From Acidobacteria bacterium Ga0077553 (lineage in GTDB: Bacteria; Acidobacteriota; Terriglobia; Bryobacterales; Bryobacteraceae): a stretch of DNA of 62,004 nt. Every line of letters begins with the position of its first letter. Position 1 is the first letter of the stretch. The DNA lies in NCBI GenBank assembly GCA_001464575.1, contig LNFE01000123.1, positions 1 to 62,004 of the forward strand, read 5' to 3'. The position numbers were made by a program, and so were the translations under genes. Below the pieces are notes generated by a model. It was not told the origin of the DNA. It ran no database searches and saw nothing but the letters and a program-made list of their open reading frames with translations. Shown here in pieces: positions 50,373 through 58,707 of the stretch.

Positions 50373-51782
50373 TTATCGATGGGGGAGCGCGTTGGGCGTG
50401 GAGTGGGCAGCCAAAATCGGAAAATGGTGTTGGGCCGAATGGACCGGGCTGCCGACGTCGACAAGATTGCCGACGAGGGCGTAGTCGTGGGGTTCGGTCA
50501 CGACCAAGCGGCGAATCTGGCCAGCGGCGAGAACGCCCTCGCCAGGGTCGGAGATGTAGCAGACCCCATCGATTTCGGGGGCTTGGGTTGAGAGGCGCGC
50601 TTGCCAGAGCATATCCGATTCCGAGGACGGGCCCTCCACCAGGACGCTCATCTCTTGGCCAATCAAGGCTTGGTTGGCCTTCTTGCTGATCTTGCGCTGA
50701 ATCGACATCAGGCGGCGCTTGCGGTTGTAGATGGTCTTCGCGTCCACCTTCTGATCGAGATGATAGCTTTCGCTGGTCTCCTCGTCCGAGTAAGAAAAGA
50801 CGCCGAGCCGGTCGAACTGCGCGGCCTGCACAAACTGACAAAGCTCTTCGAAATCGGCCTCCGTCTCCCCGGGAAAACCCACAATCATCGAAGTGCGGAC
50901 AGCCACGCCCGGAATGGTTTTGCGGATATTTTCGAGCAGCTTCAGGAACGCATCTCCATGCTGCCCACGCTTCATCCGCTTGAGCACATTGCGGGAGGCA
51001 TGTTGCAGCGGCATGTCCATGTACTTGACGAGATGCGGATGGGCCGCGATGGTTTCAAGCAGCACCGGCGTCACGCGATTGGGATACGCGTAGAGAAAAC
51101 GAACCCACTTCTCGTAAGGTGTTTCGATCTCCGCCAGGCGGCCGAGCAGCGTCGCTAGACCATTCTTGAGGCCGAGGTCTTCGCCGTAACTGGTGACGTC
51201 CTGGCCAATGAGATTGATTTCGCGGACGCCATCGTCGAAGAGGCGCCGGGCTTCAATGATCAGGCCCTCAAACCGGCGGCTGCGGAACTGCCCCCGGAAC
51301 TGCGGAATGATACAGAAGGTACAGGGATGGTCGCAGCCTTCGGCGATCTTGATATAAGCGTGGTGCTTCGGCGTCGTGCGAACGCGGGGGGAGCCTTCGT
51401 GATACAGGAACGGCTCAAGCGGGTTCTTCGCGGGTTCCAAGCCTTCGCACAGCGCGGCGATATTGGCGAGTTCATTCGTGCCGATGACGGCGTCGACTTC
51501 GGGCATGTTGGCGACGATATCGGCGCGATGGCGCTCGACAAGGCAGCCGGCGACGATCAATCGCTGGGCGCGGCCGGTTTCCTTATACTGCGCCATTTCG
51601 AGGATCGTGTCGATGGATTCCTTCTTCGCCGGGTCGATGAAGGAACAGGTATTGACGACGATCACGTCGGCGTCTTCGGGGTGGGGGGTGAGTTCGTGTC
51701 CTTTCGAGACAAGATCCCCCATCATCACCTCCGAGTCGACGAGGTTTTTGGGGCAGCCGAGACTAACGAAACCGATTTTCAA
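50373..51782 (-). CDS. rimO: Ribosomal protein S12 methylthiotransferase RimO
   Basis: 469 residues. A radical SAM methylthiotransferase that modifies an Asp of ribosomal protein S12. The N-terminal MTTase domain starts IGFVSLGCPKNLVDSEVMMG with further cluster Cys residues in VVNTCSFIDPA and VAGCLVER. The radical SAM motif is CDHPCTFCIIPQFRG. The middle carries PLQHASRNVLKRMKRG, and a TRAM-type C-terminal domain follows with VLVEGPSSESD. The last ~30 residues are extra and poorly conserved. It heads the rimO-yacG-pgpA cluster and is divergent from the vapB gene. Confidence 0.95.
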   Translation of the reverse strand: MKIGFVSLGCPKNLVDSEVMMGDLVSKGHELTPHPEDADVIVVNTCSFIDPAKKESIDTILEMAQYKETGRAQRLIVAGCLVERHRADIVANMPEVDAVIGTNELANIAALCEGLEPAKNPLEPFLYHEGSPRVRTTPKHHAYIKIAEGCDHPCTFCIIPQFRGQFRSRRFEGLIIEARRLFDDGVREINLIGQDVTSYGEDLGLKNGLATLLGRLAEIETPYEKWVRFLYAYPNRVTPVLLETIAAHPHLVKYMDMPLQHASRNVLKRMKRGQHGDAFLKLLENIRKTIPGVAVRTSMIVGFPGETEADFEELCQFVQAAQFDRLGVFSYSDEETSESYHLDQKVDAKTIYNRKRRLMSIQRKISKKANQALIGQEMSVLVEGPSSESDMLWQARLSTQAPEIDGVCYISDPGEGVLAAGQIRRLVVTEPHDYALVGNLVDVGSPVHSAQHHFPILAAHSTPNALPHR

Positions 51783-51875
51783 GGTAGATTTCAGTTTAGC
51801 ATTTGGGGGCGCGTGGGCCGTACGAGAAGCAGTCCGGTCGATGTCACGAGATTCTTAAAGAAAGGTAGAACTTCG

Positions 51876-52133
51876 ATGCCGATCAGTATCAATAACCGAG
51901 AGACGGAGATTCTCGCGCGGAAACTCTCCGCTTTGACGGGCGAAAGCTTAACTGAAACGGTGCGCACTGCAATTCAGGAGCGCTACGCGCGGCTTCATCA
52001 AGTACGTTCTGGGCGAACACTCGGGGACGAGTTGAACGAGATCGCCCTCCGCTGCGCCCGGCGACCGGTGCTCTCGCGGGCGAGTGCGGATGAGATTCTT
52101 GGCTATGACGAGATCGGGGCGCCGACGAAATGA
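51876..52133 (+). CDS. vapB: VapB-family antitoxin
   Basis: 85 residues from the ATG at 51876. A ribbon-helix-helix type antitoxin of the PSK/Rv0623 group: INNRETEILARKLSALTGES, LTETVRTAIQERYARL, then a toxin-wrapping C-terminus ending DEILGYDEIGAPTK, which matches the typical VapB end. Normally it neutralises a PIN-domain RNase VapC encoded immediately downstream. Here the overlapping ATGA junction to vapC is preserved (52130-52133), but the toxin gene is broken, so the antitoxin is an orphan that may still repress its own promoter or inhibit related toxins. Confidence 0.88.
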   Translation: MPISINNRETEILARKLSALTGESLTETVRTAIQERYARLHQVRSGRTLGDELNEIALRCARRPVLSRASADEILGYDEIGAPTK

Positions 52134-52410
52134 CCAGGGAAGCTTCGGCAACACTGGCCATCTTATAGGACGAGCCGGAGCGGATCTCGATCAGTTCGCG
52201 CGGCGATCCGGGATGGAGGTTGTGGCTTTTGATGCGGACCAACTCGCCGTCGCGCGCGTCGCTTTCCGCCGCTTTGGAAAGGGCCGGCACCACGCTGGAT
52301 TGAACTTTGGCGATTGTGCTGCCTACGCTCTGGCGTAGTGGAGCGGAGAGCCGCTGCTGTTCAAGGGCAACGACTTCACCGCCACGGATGTTCCCCGCGT
52401 GAATGGGTAG
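52130..52410 (+). pseudogene. Decayed VapC toxin (PIN-domain RNase)
   Basis: Starting at the ATG overlapping the vapB stop, the frame reads EASATLAIL and hits TAG at 52166-52168. Further VapC-like pieces follow in other frames: MEVVAFDADQLAVARVAFRR with FGKGRHHAGLNFGDCAAYAL, then GEPLLFKGNDFTATDVPRV before TAG at 52408. These are the N-terminal start, the conserved catalytic C-terminal part (RFGKGxHxAxLNFGDCxAYA) and the end of a PIN domain. About 50 middle residues are missing and there are at least two frame breaks, so no active toxin can be made. Confidence 0.85.
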
Positions 52411-52414
52411 GCCG

Positions 52415-53488
52415 CTAACCCACCTCTTCATTCGCCCGCCGCAGCATGGCCCGCATCGACGCGATGCAATAGGCGACTCCGGCCCGGCGCATGCCGGCAT
52501 CGCCAACGAACTCCGGCACATGATCCGGCACGATGATGCCATTGAACCGGACCTCCCGCAGCGCCTTCATCACCTGATACATGTCCACATAGCCATCGTC
52601 CTGAAACGTCTCGACGAAGCGCGGCAGCGGTCCGGAGACGTTGCGGAAATGAACGTCGAGGATCTTTCCGCGCCGTCCGTAGTCGGCGATCATGCCGAAA
52701 ATGTCCTTCCCCATCCGGTTGCCGCCCTCCATCCACGTCCCAACGCAGAAGGTGAGTCCCCAGGCTTTCGAGTTGCCGGCAATCTGCTCGGCGCGGGCGT
52801 AGCCATCGGCGTGGACGAACACCTTGGCCACGCCGTTCATCATCGCCAGCGGCGGGTCGTCCGGGTGAAGGGCAAGTTTGACGCCGGCCTTCTCGGCGAC
52901 CGGGAGCACGGCCTTCATGAAGTAGGTATACGTACCCCAGATGTCTTCGGCGGAGTACTCGCGATCAAATGCCCGCTTCTCGATCTTGGCCCGGAAGTCG
53001 GGCTCAGAGAATTCACGGGCGCGGTAGCCGCGGGGCGAATCTACCATGGCCGTCGTGTAAGTGTTGGCCGGGTGCCAGTCGTAGTCGGAGACGGGAATGC
53101 CCAGGCGCCCGCAGTCGCGGAGGAAGCGGCAGTATTTTTCGATGAGTTCGTCGCGGCGGCCGCGCCCGAGTTGCACGTCCAGTTCGCGGTAGGTGTAGTC
53201 AACGCCGGAGAAGATCTCCATGCGGTAGCGGCGCAGGCGCTCCTGCGTGGCTTTCATGAAGTCGAAGGAGGCGTCGGAGCCGAACTCGATGCGCGCCCAG
53301 CGGATGCCGAGTTGTTGGAGAAAGAGCAGGTCGTCATCAGACAGGCTCTTGATGGGCATTCGATGGGAGAGCTTGAGGTTGGCCGGGTCGTACTCGTCAA
53401 TCTTGCGGCCAGGGCCTCGCTGGTTGGGGAGTTGGGCGTGGAGAACGGCGGCGGAGGAGGCGAGGGCGAACAGGCGGCGAGTCAGCAT
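52415..53488 (-). CDS. Mannonate dehydratase-like (UxuA-type) protein with export signal
   Basis: 357 residues. The N-terminus MLTRRLFALASSAAVLHAQ is a signal peptide, unusual for the cytoplasmic UxuA. The TIM-barrel core has GVKLALHPDDPPLAMMNGVA, GLTFCVGTWMEGG, ILDVHFRNVSGPLP and FNGIIVPDHVPEFVGD, the metal-binding pattern of mannonate dehydratases (D-mannonate to 2-keto-3-deoxygluconate) and related xylose-isomerase-like enzymes. Exported sugar-isomerase-like proteins are common in planctomycetes and acidobacteria and most are uncharacterised, so the reaction is uncertain. It is convergent with the vapBC remnant. Confidence 0.8.
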   Translation of the reverse strand: MLTRRLFALASSAAVLHAQLPNQRGPGRKIDEYDPANLKLSHRMPIKSLSDDDLLFLQQLGIRWARIEFGSDASFDFMKATQERLRRYRMEIFSGVDYTYRELDVQLGRGRRDELIEKYCRFLRDCGRLGIPVSDYDWHPANTYTTAMVDSPRGYRAREFSEPDFRAKIEKRAFDREYSAEDIWGTYTYFMKAVLPVAEKAGVKLALHPDDPPLAMMNGVAKVFVHADGYARAEQIAGNSKAWGLTFCVGTWMEGGNRMGKDIFGMIADYGRRGKILDVHFRNVSGPLPRFVETFQDDGYVDMYQVMKALREVRFNGIIVPDHVPEFVGDAGMRRAGVAYCIASMRAMLRRANEEVG

Positions 53489-53501
53489 CGCCGGGAGTCT
53501 A

Positions 53502-54167
53502 TCACTGGCTGCGAGCGGACTCGCAGAGGATGGTGATCTCTCCTACTTTGGATGCACAAGAATAGCTGCGGTCGGGAGGATGGGCTATGTGTTGGATGAG
53601 CAGCCGGGAGGAATCTATCCAAGTAACCTTCGGGGAGACCTGGCGGGGAGCTTGAGCGAGGTAGGCCCAGCCTACATAGGCAATGATCGCATTCGGAGAC
53701 CAAGTTCTTCGCACCGCCACGGTTGCGGAGCCGGGGTCAAGCCCGTCGGTCACCTCCAATCGAACTATTGCGGCGTGGCGTCCGTCGGGTGAATAGATCG
53801 GAAGCTCACGCCGCACATCCAAAGATTGCATGAGGAGTAGGGCGAGCAGAAAAAGTCCAGTAAGCAGCGCGACGATTCCGGTGGAGAACACTATCGGAAC
53901 CCGTAGCCAAGGAGAGGCAATCCGAGAGCAATACCCGCAAACGGTAGCTGAGGCCAACGGAATGAGTCCAAACTCGAAATACCGCCAGAGATCACTGAAT
54001 TCGGCCGGCCCCGCTCCAGCGCCGGCAGACCAATAGACTGCAATGAAGGCAGCACAATATCCCGAGAGCCAGCGCAGTAGGGCGATGCCCCTGCGCGTGG
54101 CATACCAGTAAACACCGAGGCTCAAAACGAGCAGAAGGACCAAGTAGATGGTAGGTTCCCACTGCAT
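53502..54167 (-). CDS. Membrane protein of unknown function
   Basis: 221 residues. The first ~115 hold four predicted membrane helices (PTIYLVLLLVLSLGVYWYA; WLSGYCAAFIAVYWSAGAG; FEFGLIPLASATVCGYC; VPIVFSTGIVALLTGLFLLA). The C-terminal ~100 residues form a soluble domain (YSPDGRHAAIVRLEV, VTWIDSSRLLIQH) that resembles a single propeller-blade or DUF5412-like domain. No catalytic motif is seen. It starts 12 bases after the large surface protein gene, so it may be co-transcribed with it. Confidence 0.7.
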   Translation of the reverse strand: MQWEPTIYLVLLLVLSLGVYWYATRRGIALLRWLSGYCAAFIAVYWSAGAGAGPAEFSDLWRYFEFGLIPLASATVCGYCSRIASPWLRVPIVFSTGIVALLTGLFLLALLLMQSLDVRRELPIYSPDGRHAAIVRLEVTDGLDPGSATVAVRRTWSPNAIIAYVGWAYLAQAPRQVSPKVTWIDSSRLLIQHIAHPPDRSYSCASKVGEITILCESARSQ

Positions 54168-54179
54168 CGGTTTAGCGCG

Positions 54180-57056
54180 CTACCGGCGAATCGTAATCAC
54201 AATCGGATCGCTCTGCTCAGCCCGGCTCAAGCTCCGCACCTGCAGCACGGCCGGCCCCGGCTGCTGCGTCTCTGGAATCTGCGCCGAAATCTGGCCGTCC
54301 GCCGTCTGAATCAACGGCAGCGGCAATTCGTTAATCACCACGCAAGAACCGCCCAGCACGGTCGGCGCGGGCAACGTATCGGCCACCGCCGGCGTTGCCA
54401 GACGCGTTCCGGTGATCGTGATGAACGAGCCCGGCCGGAAGTTCTGGGTCCCATCGGTGGAATTGACTACGCCCCGCGTACCCGTCGCGACCACCGGCCG
54501 CGGCGCCGTGCCGTTCTCGTACACAGGAATCACGCTCAAGCCGCTAACACCGATGCTGTAGGCATTGCCCTGGCTATCCACCGCCAGCTGACGCGGGGGC
54601 ACATTCACGCGAGCAGCCCCAAACACGCTGAACGACGGATTCTCCGGCGCTACGGCAATCACTGTCTCCGCACCGGTCTCAATGTTCACTAACTCAAGCG
54701 TCGGCCGCGCGTCGTCGCGCGTCACGCTAGTCAAATTCTGCCGCACTGGCGTCGTCATGCGCAGGAACCGCTTGCTATCCAGTGGATAAACGCTCGCAAC
54801 ATTGCGCTGGCCATTCGAAACAATCGTCTGCGTTGGTGGCTGCCCAGGAGCCGGAGGCGGACCAAACTGCGTGACGCCCGGGCGTTCACTGCCGCCAATA
54901 ATCGCCAGCGACGGGCTCAGAATCAGCCCGTTCGCCAGAAAGTACGCGCCGTCCTTCGATCCCGCCAGGGGGCCGAAATAGCTGACCGGCGCCTGATCGT
55001 AAAGCTGCCGGCTGGCGGTGTACGTGTCGGCGAGAGCGTTATAGAGATAGGCGTTGGAGTTGCCGGCCATCGTCAGAATCGCCTCGCCACCAGGCGTGGC
55101 GACCATCGAAATCGGGCCGGTCACCGTTACTGGAGTGATGTTGTTCGCTTGGCGGGGAGTTGCCTGGTTGCCGATGACCCGCCAGAAGCTCCCATTGGAC
55201 ATCATGAACTGCAGGCCCGAGAGCCCATACGCCAAAGCCAGCGGCCGCACGGCCGCCTGGGCACCCACGCGGGGAATTGGCGGGAACTCAATCTTTCCGA
55301 AAGGCCGCTGCGTGTCGAGATCGATGACCGTAATCGACTCCCCGCCCGAATCGCCGACGTACAGGGTGCTGCCGTCGGGCGTCATGGCCATCGAATGGGG
55401 CAATTGGCCGACCTCGATCGGTTCCACGAGCTTTTGCCGCTGGATATCGAAAACCTCGATGCGATTGAAACCGGCGTTTGAAATGTACAAACGCCCCCGC
55501 GGCTCGTCGAGCACCATGTCCCAAAGCCCTTCGTTGTTGTTCAGAGCCACCGGAATCGGATAGATCACTCCGCGCTGGTCGCGGACGCGATAGTTCATGT
55601 AAACCCGGATGGTGTTGGGGAAATTGATGGCATCGTTCGAGGCGACGTTCACGTTCAGCGCTGTTCCGCCGCCGCCCGCCGCCGCGGTAAACAGATTGGT
55701 GCCCGGTTGCCGGACTACGCCGCTGCGCCCGGAATCCATGGTTAACGTGATCGTCGAAGGCGCCAGGCCGCTTGATACCTGCATGATCAAGGCCGTCGTC
55801 GTGTTCGGAATGCTATAGCTCAATCGGCCCTTGCCGAGATTGGTCATGCGGACGGTGGCGCGCGCCGCTCCTTTGTTGCACTCATCGTTGGCGAGGAAAA
55901 CTTGCGTGGTCTCTGGATTGAGAATCGGGTAGTCGTAGATCGTCGACACCGGCAGATACAAGAGGCCTGACTCGCTCAACGCCCAAAGGTCGTCGCCGCT
56001 GCCGCTTGCCACCATCTGCCCCAGGATGGACTCGCGCAGTTTCAGTCCCAGCCGGACGCCCAGGTTGGTGGCATTCGTCACGTATAAAACGTTCCCCACC
56101 GGGCGAGCGGTCGTTGCTGCCGTGTTGAAGGAACTGTAAATCGTCTCGCCTTCCCGGTTGAAGGCGCTACCGCCGAGGTTCCGTTGGATGTTGAATCCCG
56201 GATTGAAACCCGCACCCACAAAGAACGGCAGATTCGCCGTGCTCATCTGGCCGATCACCGCCAACGTCGCCGTATCGTAGAGCGTGGAGCCCGCCATGAA
56301 GCGGCTGCCGTCGGGCGCCATCGAAAGGATGGTCGACTGCCCCGTGACCGTGCGGCTTTTTACCACTGTGCCGGACGCCACCTCATAGACGAACAGGGTA
56401 GTCTGGGCTGCGTTGGTCGTCTGGTTGATCGCCACCATGCCGATCAGAAAGCTGCCTCCAGGGGTGGGCAGCAGACGGCCGGGAAATGCCGTCGCCGGAC
56501 GCCCGGCGAATACCGCGGGCAGCGGATTGGGAGTCGTGATGGCGGGCGGAAACGGAACCGAGTAGACCTGTTGGCCCGATTGCTGCGTCCGGTCGTACAA
56601 CAACAGCGTGTTCAGCGCGTTGTTGGTGCCGGTACCCTGCGTTGTCACTAAAGCGCGCCCATCGAATCCGACCGCCACTCCCTCGGGCCGCGCTGGCAGG
56701 GAGACAGAATTCACTACGCTCTCCGTGCCCAGGTCGATCACGGAAAGAGATGCGCTTTGGGTGTTCGTAACGTACAGATAGTTGTTGTCGGGCGACAACG
56801 CGGCGGCCAGTGGAAACTGGCCCACAGCAATCCGATTAACTACCCGCTTTTCGGTGGTCGAGAAGACGTCGACTCGATTGGCCGCGGAGTTGATGAGATA
56901 AAGCTTTCCCCGGATCTCGTCGAGAACCACATCGGATGGAGTACCGCCCAAGCTGTAAACCGTGCCGAAGGTTGCGCCCGTGTTCTGCGCCGTCAACAAG
57001 GAGGCTGCCAGTACGAACAAGGCGGAACAGCGGGCGAGGGCCGATTGCAGGATCAT
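54180..57056 (-). CDS. Large exported beta-propeller surface protein with C-terminal Ig-like domain
   Basis: 958 residues with a signal peptide (CSALFVLAASLLTAQ). Two YncE/NHL-like propellers are related copies: DVVLDEIRGKLYLINSAANR near residue 45 recurs as DMVLDEPRGRLYISNAGFNR near 510, each followed by VGQxPxxxAxxPD and VIDL. Between them is a beta-rich spacer. The last ~90 residues (FRPGSFITITGTRLATP, LGGSCVVINELPLPL, GQISAQIPE, VITIRR) are the acidobacterial Ig-like C-terminal domain often annotated TIGR03437, which I take as a surface or secretion domain. Ligand and role are unknown. It is divergent from the pilus locus across 96 bases. Confidence 0.88.
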   Translation of the reverse strand: MILQSALARCSALFVLAASLLTAQNTGATFGTVYSLGGTPSDVVLDEIRGKLYLINSAANRVDVFSTTEKRVVNRIAVGQFPLAAALSPDNNYLYVTNTQSASLSVIDLGTESVVNSVSLPARPEGVAVGFDGRALVTTQGTGTNNALNTLLLYDRTQQSGQQVYSVPFPPAITTPNPLPAVFAGRPATAFPGRLLPTPGGSFLIGMVAINQTTNAAQTTLFVYEVASGTVVKSRTVTGQSTILSMAPDGSRFMAGSTLYDTATLAVIGQMSTANLPFFVGAGFNPGFNIQRNLGGSAFNREGETIYSSFNTAATTARPVGNVLYVTNATNLGVRLGLKLRESILGQMVASGSGDDLWALSESGLLYLPVSTIYDYPILNPETTQVFLANDECNKGAARATVRMTNLGKGRLSYSIPNTTTALIMQVSSGLAPSTITLTMDSGRSGVVRQPGTNLFTAAAGGGGTALNVNVASNDAINFPNTIRVYMNYRVRDQRGVIYPIPVALNNNEGLWDMVLDEPRGRLYISNAGFNRIEVFDIQRQKLVEPIEVGQLPHSMAMTPDGSTLYVGDSGGESITVIDLDTQRPFGKIEFPPIPRVGAQAAVRPLALAYGLSGLQFMMSNGSFWRVIGNQATPRQANNITPVTVTGPISMVATPGGEAILTMAGNSNAYLYNALADTYTASRQLYDQAPVSYFGPLAGSKDGAYFLANGLILSPSLAIIGGSERPGVTQFGPPPAPGQPPTQTIVSNGQRNVASVYPLDSKRFLRMTTPVRQNLTSVTRDDARPTLELVNIETGAETVIAVAPENPSFSVFGAARVNVPPRQLAVDSQGNAYSIGVSGLSVIPVYENGTAPRPVVATGTRGVVNSTDGTQNFRPGSFITITGTRLATPAVADTLPAPTVLGGSCVVINELPLPLIQTADGQISAQIPETQQPGPAVLQVRSLSRAEQSDPIVITIRR

Positions 57057-57152
57057 AAGCGAGTTCGCTAGTCTAACCCATTAGCATCGCAAAAGTTTCC
57101 GCGGCCGGCGCAACATCTTCCCGGCAGCTGGGTTGAAGAGGATCATCGCATC

Positions 57153-57521
57153 GTGACCGTCAAACTGTCAGTGAAGAACTTGACCCGGGGAACTATTGTC
57201 GCTTCCGAGGCCGACATCGCTGATACCAGCGCCAAGCGGCGAACGGGCCTTCTGCCCCGGTCCGAACTCCGGCCCGGCGAGGGGCTCTGGATCGTTCCCT
57301 GCGAGGGCGTCCATACGTTTGCCATGAAGTTTCCGATCGACGTTCTCTACCTGAGCAAAAAACGAAAGGTGCTGAAAATTCGGGACAACATGAAAAAGAG
57401 CCGGATTTCATTCTGCCTCACGGCGCATTCAGTCCTGGAACTCCCGGCTGGCATGGCCGCGCAGACGGGCACAGTGGTCGGTGATGAGTTGGAACTCGAG
57501 AAGCGCCAGGTGGAAGAATGA
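57153..57521 (+). CDS. DUF192-family protein
   Basis: 122 residues from a GTG at 57153 with GAAGAGGA upstream. The DUF192 pattern is clear: AKRRTGLLPRSELRPGEGLW, then VPCEGVHTFAMKFPIDVLYL and SVLELPAGMAAQTG. Members are often exported, but this one lacks a signal peptide. The function of the family is unknown. It overlaps the TPR lipoprotein gene by four bases (ATGA), which suggests co-translation with the pilus locus. Confidence 0.9.
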   Translation: MTVKLSVKNLTRGTIVASEADIADTSAKRRTGLLPRSELRPGEGLWIVPCEGVHTFAMKFPIDVLYLSKKRKVLKIRDNMKKSRISFCLTAHSVLELPAGMAAQTGTVVGDELELEKRQVEE

Positions 57522-58489
57522 GGCTGCTGCTACTGACGGTCGCCGCCCTGACCGCCGTGGGCTGCGGGCAGCATCGTCAGGCGGCTCGCCTGCAGCGGCC
57601 GGCCTTGCCGCCAATGATGCAGCAGCAAGTCGTCAACGCCGTGAATGCCGGCGACGGCAACATCCGCGTGCGGCGCCTGCGAGAGCGGCTGGCCGCCGAG
57701 CCGCGCAACGTCACCGCCCGCCTGGAACTCGCCGCCGAGTACGGCGCCATGGGCTATCCCGAACTTGAATTGGAACACTGCCGGATCGCCGTCGAACGGT
57801 TTCCGGAATCACCGGCGGCCGTCGAAAGGTTGGCGAAGAGCTTGCGGAAAGCCGGGTCGCCGCGGCAGGCCGCCGAGGTTCTGACCACAATCGTGGCGCA
57901 GCAACCGAAACCGGGGGCAGAAACCTTGGCTTGGGCCGGCATCCTGCTCGACGAAGCGGACCGTCTCTCCGAAGGCGAAGCAATGCATCGGCGGGCGCTG
58001 ACTCTCGATCCGCGCCGGGACTATCTGCACAATAACCTCGGCTACAACCTGCTTCTGCAGGAAAAATATCCCGAAGCCGCCGCCGCCTTCCGGCGCGCGC
58101 TCGAACTGAATAGCGGCTCCGCCACCGCGCGCAACAACTTAGGGCGCACCCTCGTGCAAATGAGCCCCAGCGCGCCCCCGGTTGACGCCGTCGCCCAGTT
58201 TCAGCGGGCAGCGGACCTCGCCATCGCGCACAACAACGTCGCCGCCGCGCTCTATGAAAAGGGCGACGTCGCGGGTGCCCGGAAGGAACTGGAGATCGCT
58301 TTGGAGTACCGCCGCGATCTCCCCCAAATTCTCGAAAACCTGCGGCTGGTGGCCGGCGACGATGGCATGCCCATCGCCATGCCGCAACCCCGGCCCAGCG
58401 TGTGGCAAAAAGTTGGCCACGGATTTAAAGTAGCGTTCGGCACCCCGGACGTGCGACAAAAGACAGGGACGGCGGAAGCTGCCCGTTGA
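57518..58489 (+). CDS. TPR-repeat lipoprotein of the Tad/Flp pilus locus
   Basis: 323 residues with a lipoprotein signal ending TAVGC (Cys about 16), then about six tetratricopeptide repeats (LELAAEYGAMGYPELELEHC, DYLHNNLGYNLLLQEKYPEA, TARNNLGRTLVQM, HNNVAAALYEKGDVAGARKE). It is a TadD-like protein that probably helps assemble the secretin or pilus at the outer membrane. It overlaps the DUF192 gene by four bases and is followed 17 bases later by the Flp pilin gene. Confidence 0.85.
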   Translation: MRLLLLTVAALTAVGCGQHRQAARLQRPALPPMMQQQVVNAVNAGDGNIRVRRLRERLAAEPRNVTARLELAAEYGAMGYPELELEHCRIAVERFPESPAAVERLAKSLRKAGSPRQAAEVLTTIVAQQPKPGAETLAWAGILLDEADRLSEGEAMHRRALTLDPRRDYLHNNLGYNLLLQEKYPEAAAAFRRALELNSGSATARNNLGRTLVQMSPSAPPVDAVAQFQRAADLAIAHNNVAAALYEKGDVAGARKELEIALEYRRDLPQILENLRLVAGDDGMPIAMPQPRPSVWQKVGHGFKVAFGTPDVRQKTGTAEAAR

Positions 58490-58506
58490 GACGGATAGGA
58501 GTTCTC

Positions 58507-58695
58507 ATGATGAAACAGATTTTGCTTCGGCTTTGGAAAGAAGAAGACGGCCAGGACCTTGTTGAGTACGCGCTGATCGTCGCGGCTGTGGGTCTGGCGC
58601 TCATTACCACCGTCAACCAGCTCTCGACCGCTATCGTCAGCCTGTACTCCTCCATCACCCAGGGCCTGACCTCGATCGGCGCAACCGGTCAGTAG
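58507..58695 (+). CDS. Flp-type IVb pilin
   Basis: 62 residues from the ATG at 58507 (TAGGAG upstream). The leader ends EEDG and is followed by QDLVEYALIVAAVGLALI: the prepilin-peptidase site after Gly, Glu at +5 and Tyr at +6 as in Flp pilins, and one long hydrophobic helix. Processed subunits polymerise into the Tad pilus used for surface attachment. The prepilin peptidase and assembly ATPases are not in this window and probably lie beyond its right end. Confidence 0.93.
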   Translation: MMKQILLRLWKEEDGQDLVEYALIVAAVGLALITTVNQLSTAIVSLYSSITQGLTSIGATGQ

Positions 58696-58707
58696 ATCTC
58701 TGTCCCA

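Noticed and set aside
52403..53536. 377-codon plus-strand ORF opposite the mannonate dehydratase-like gene
   Set aside because: Shadow frame; the minus strand has signal peptide and active-site motifs.
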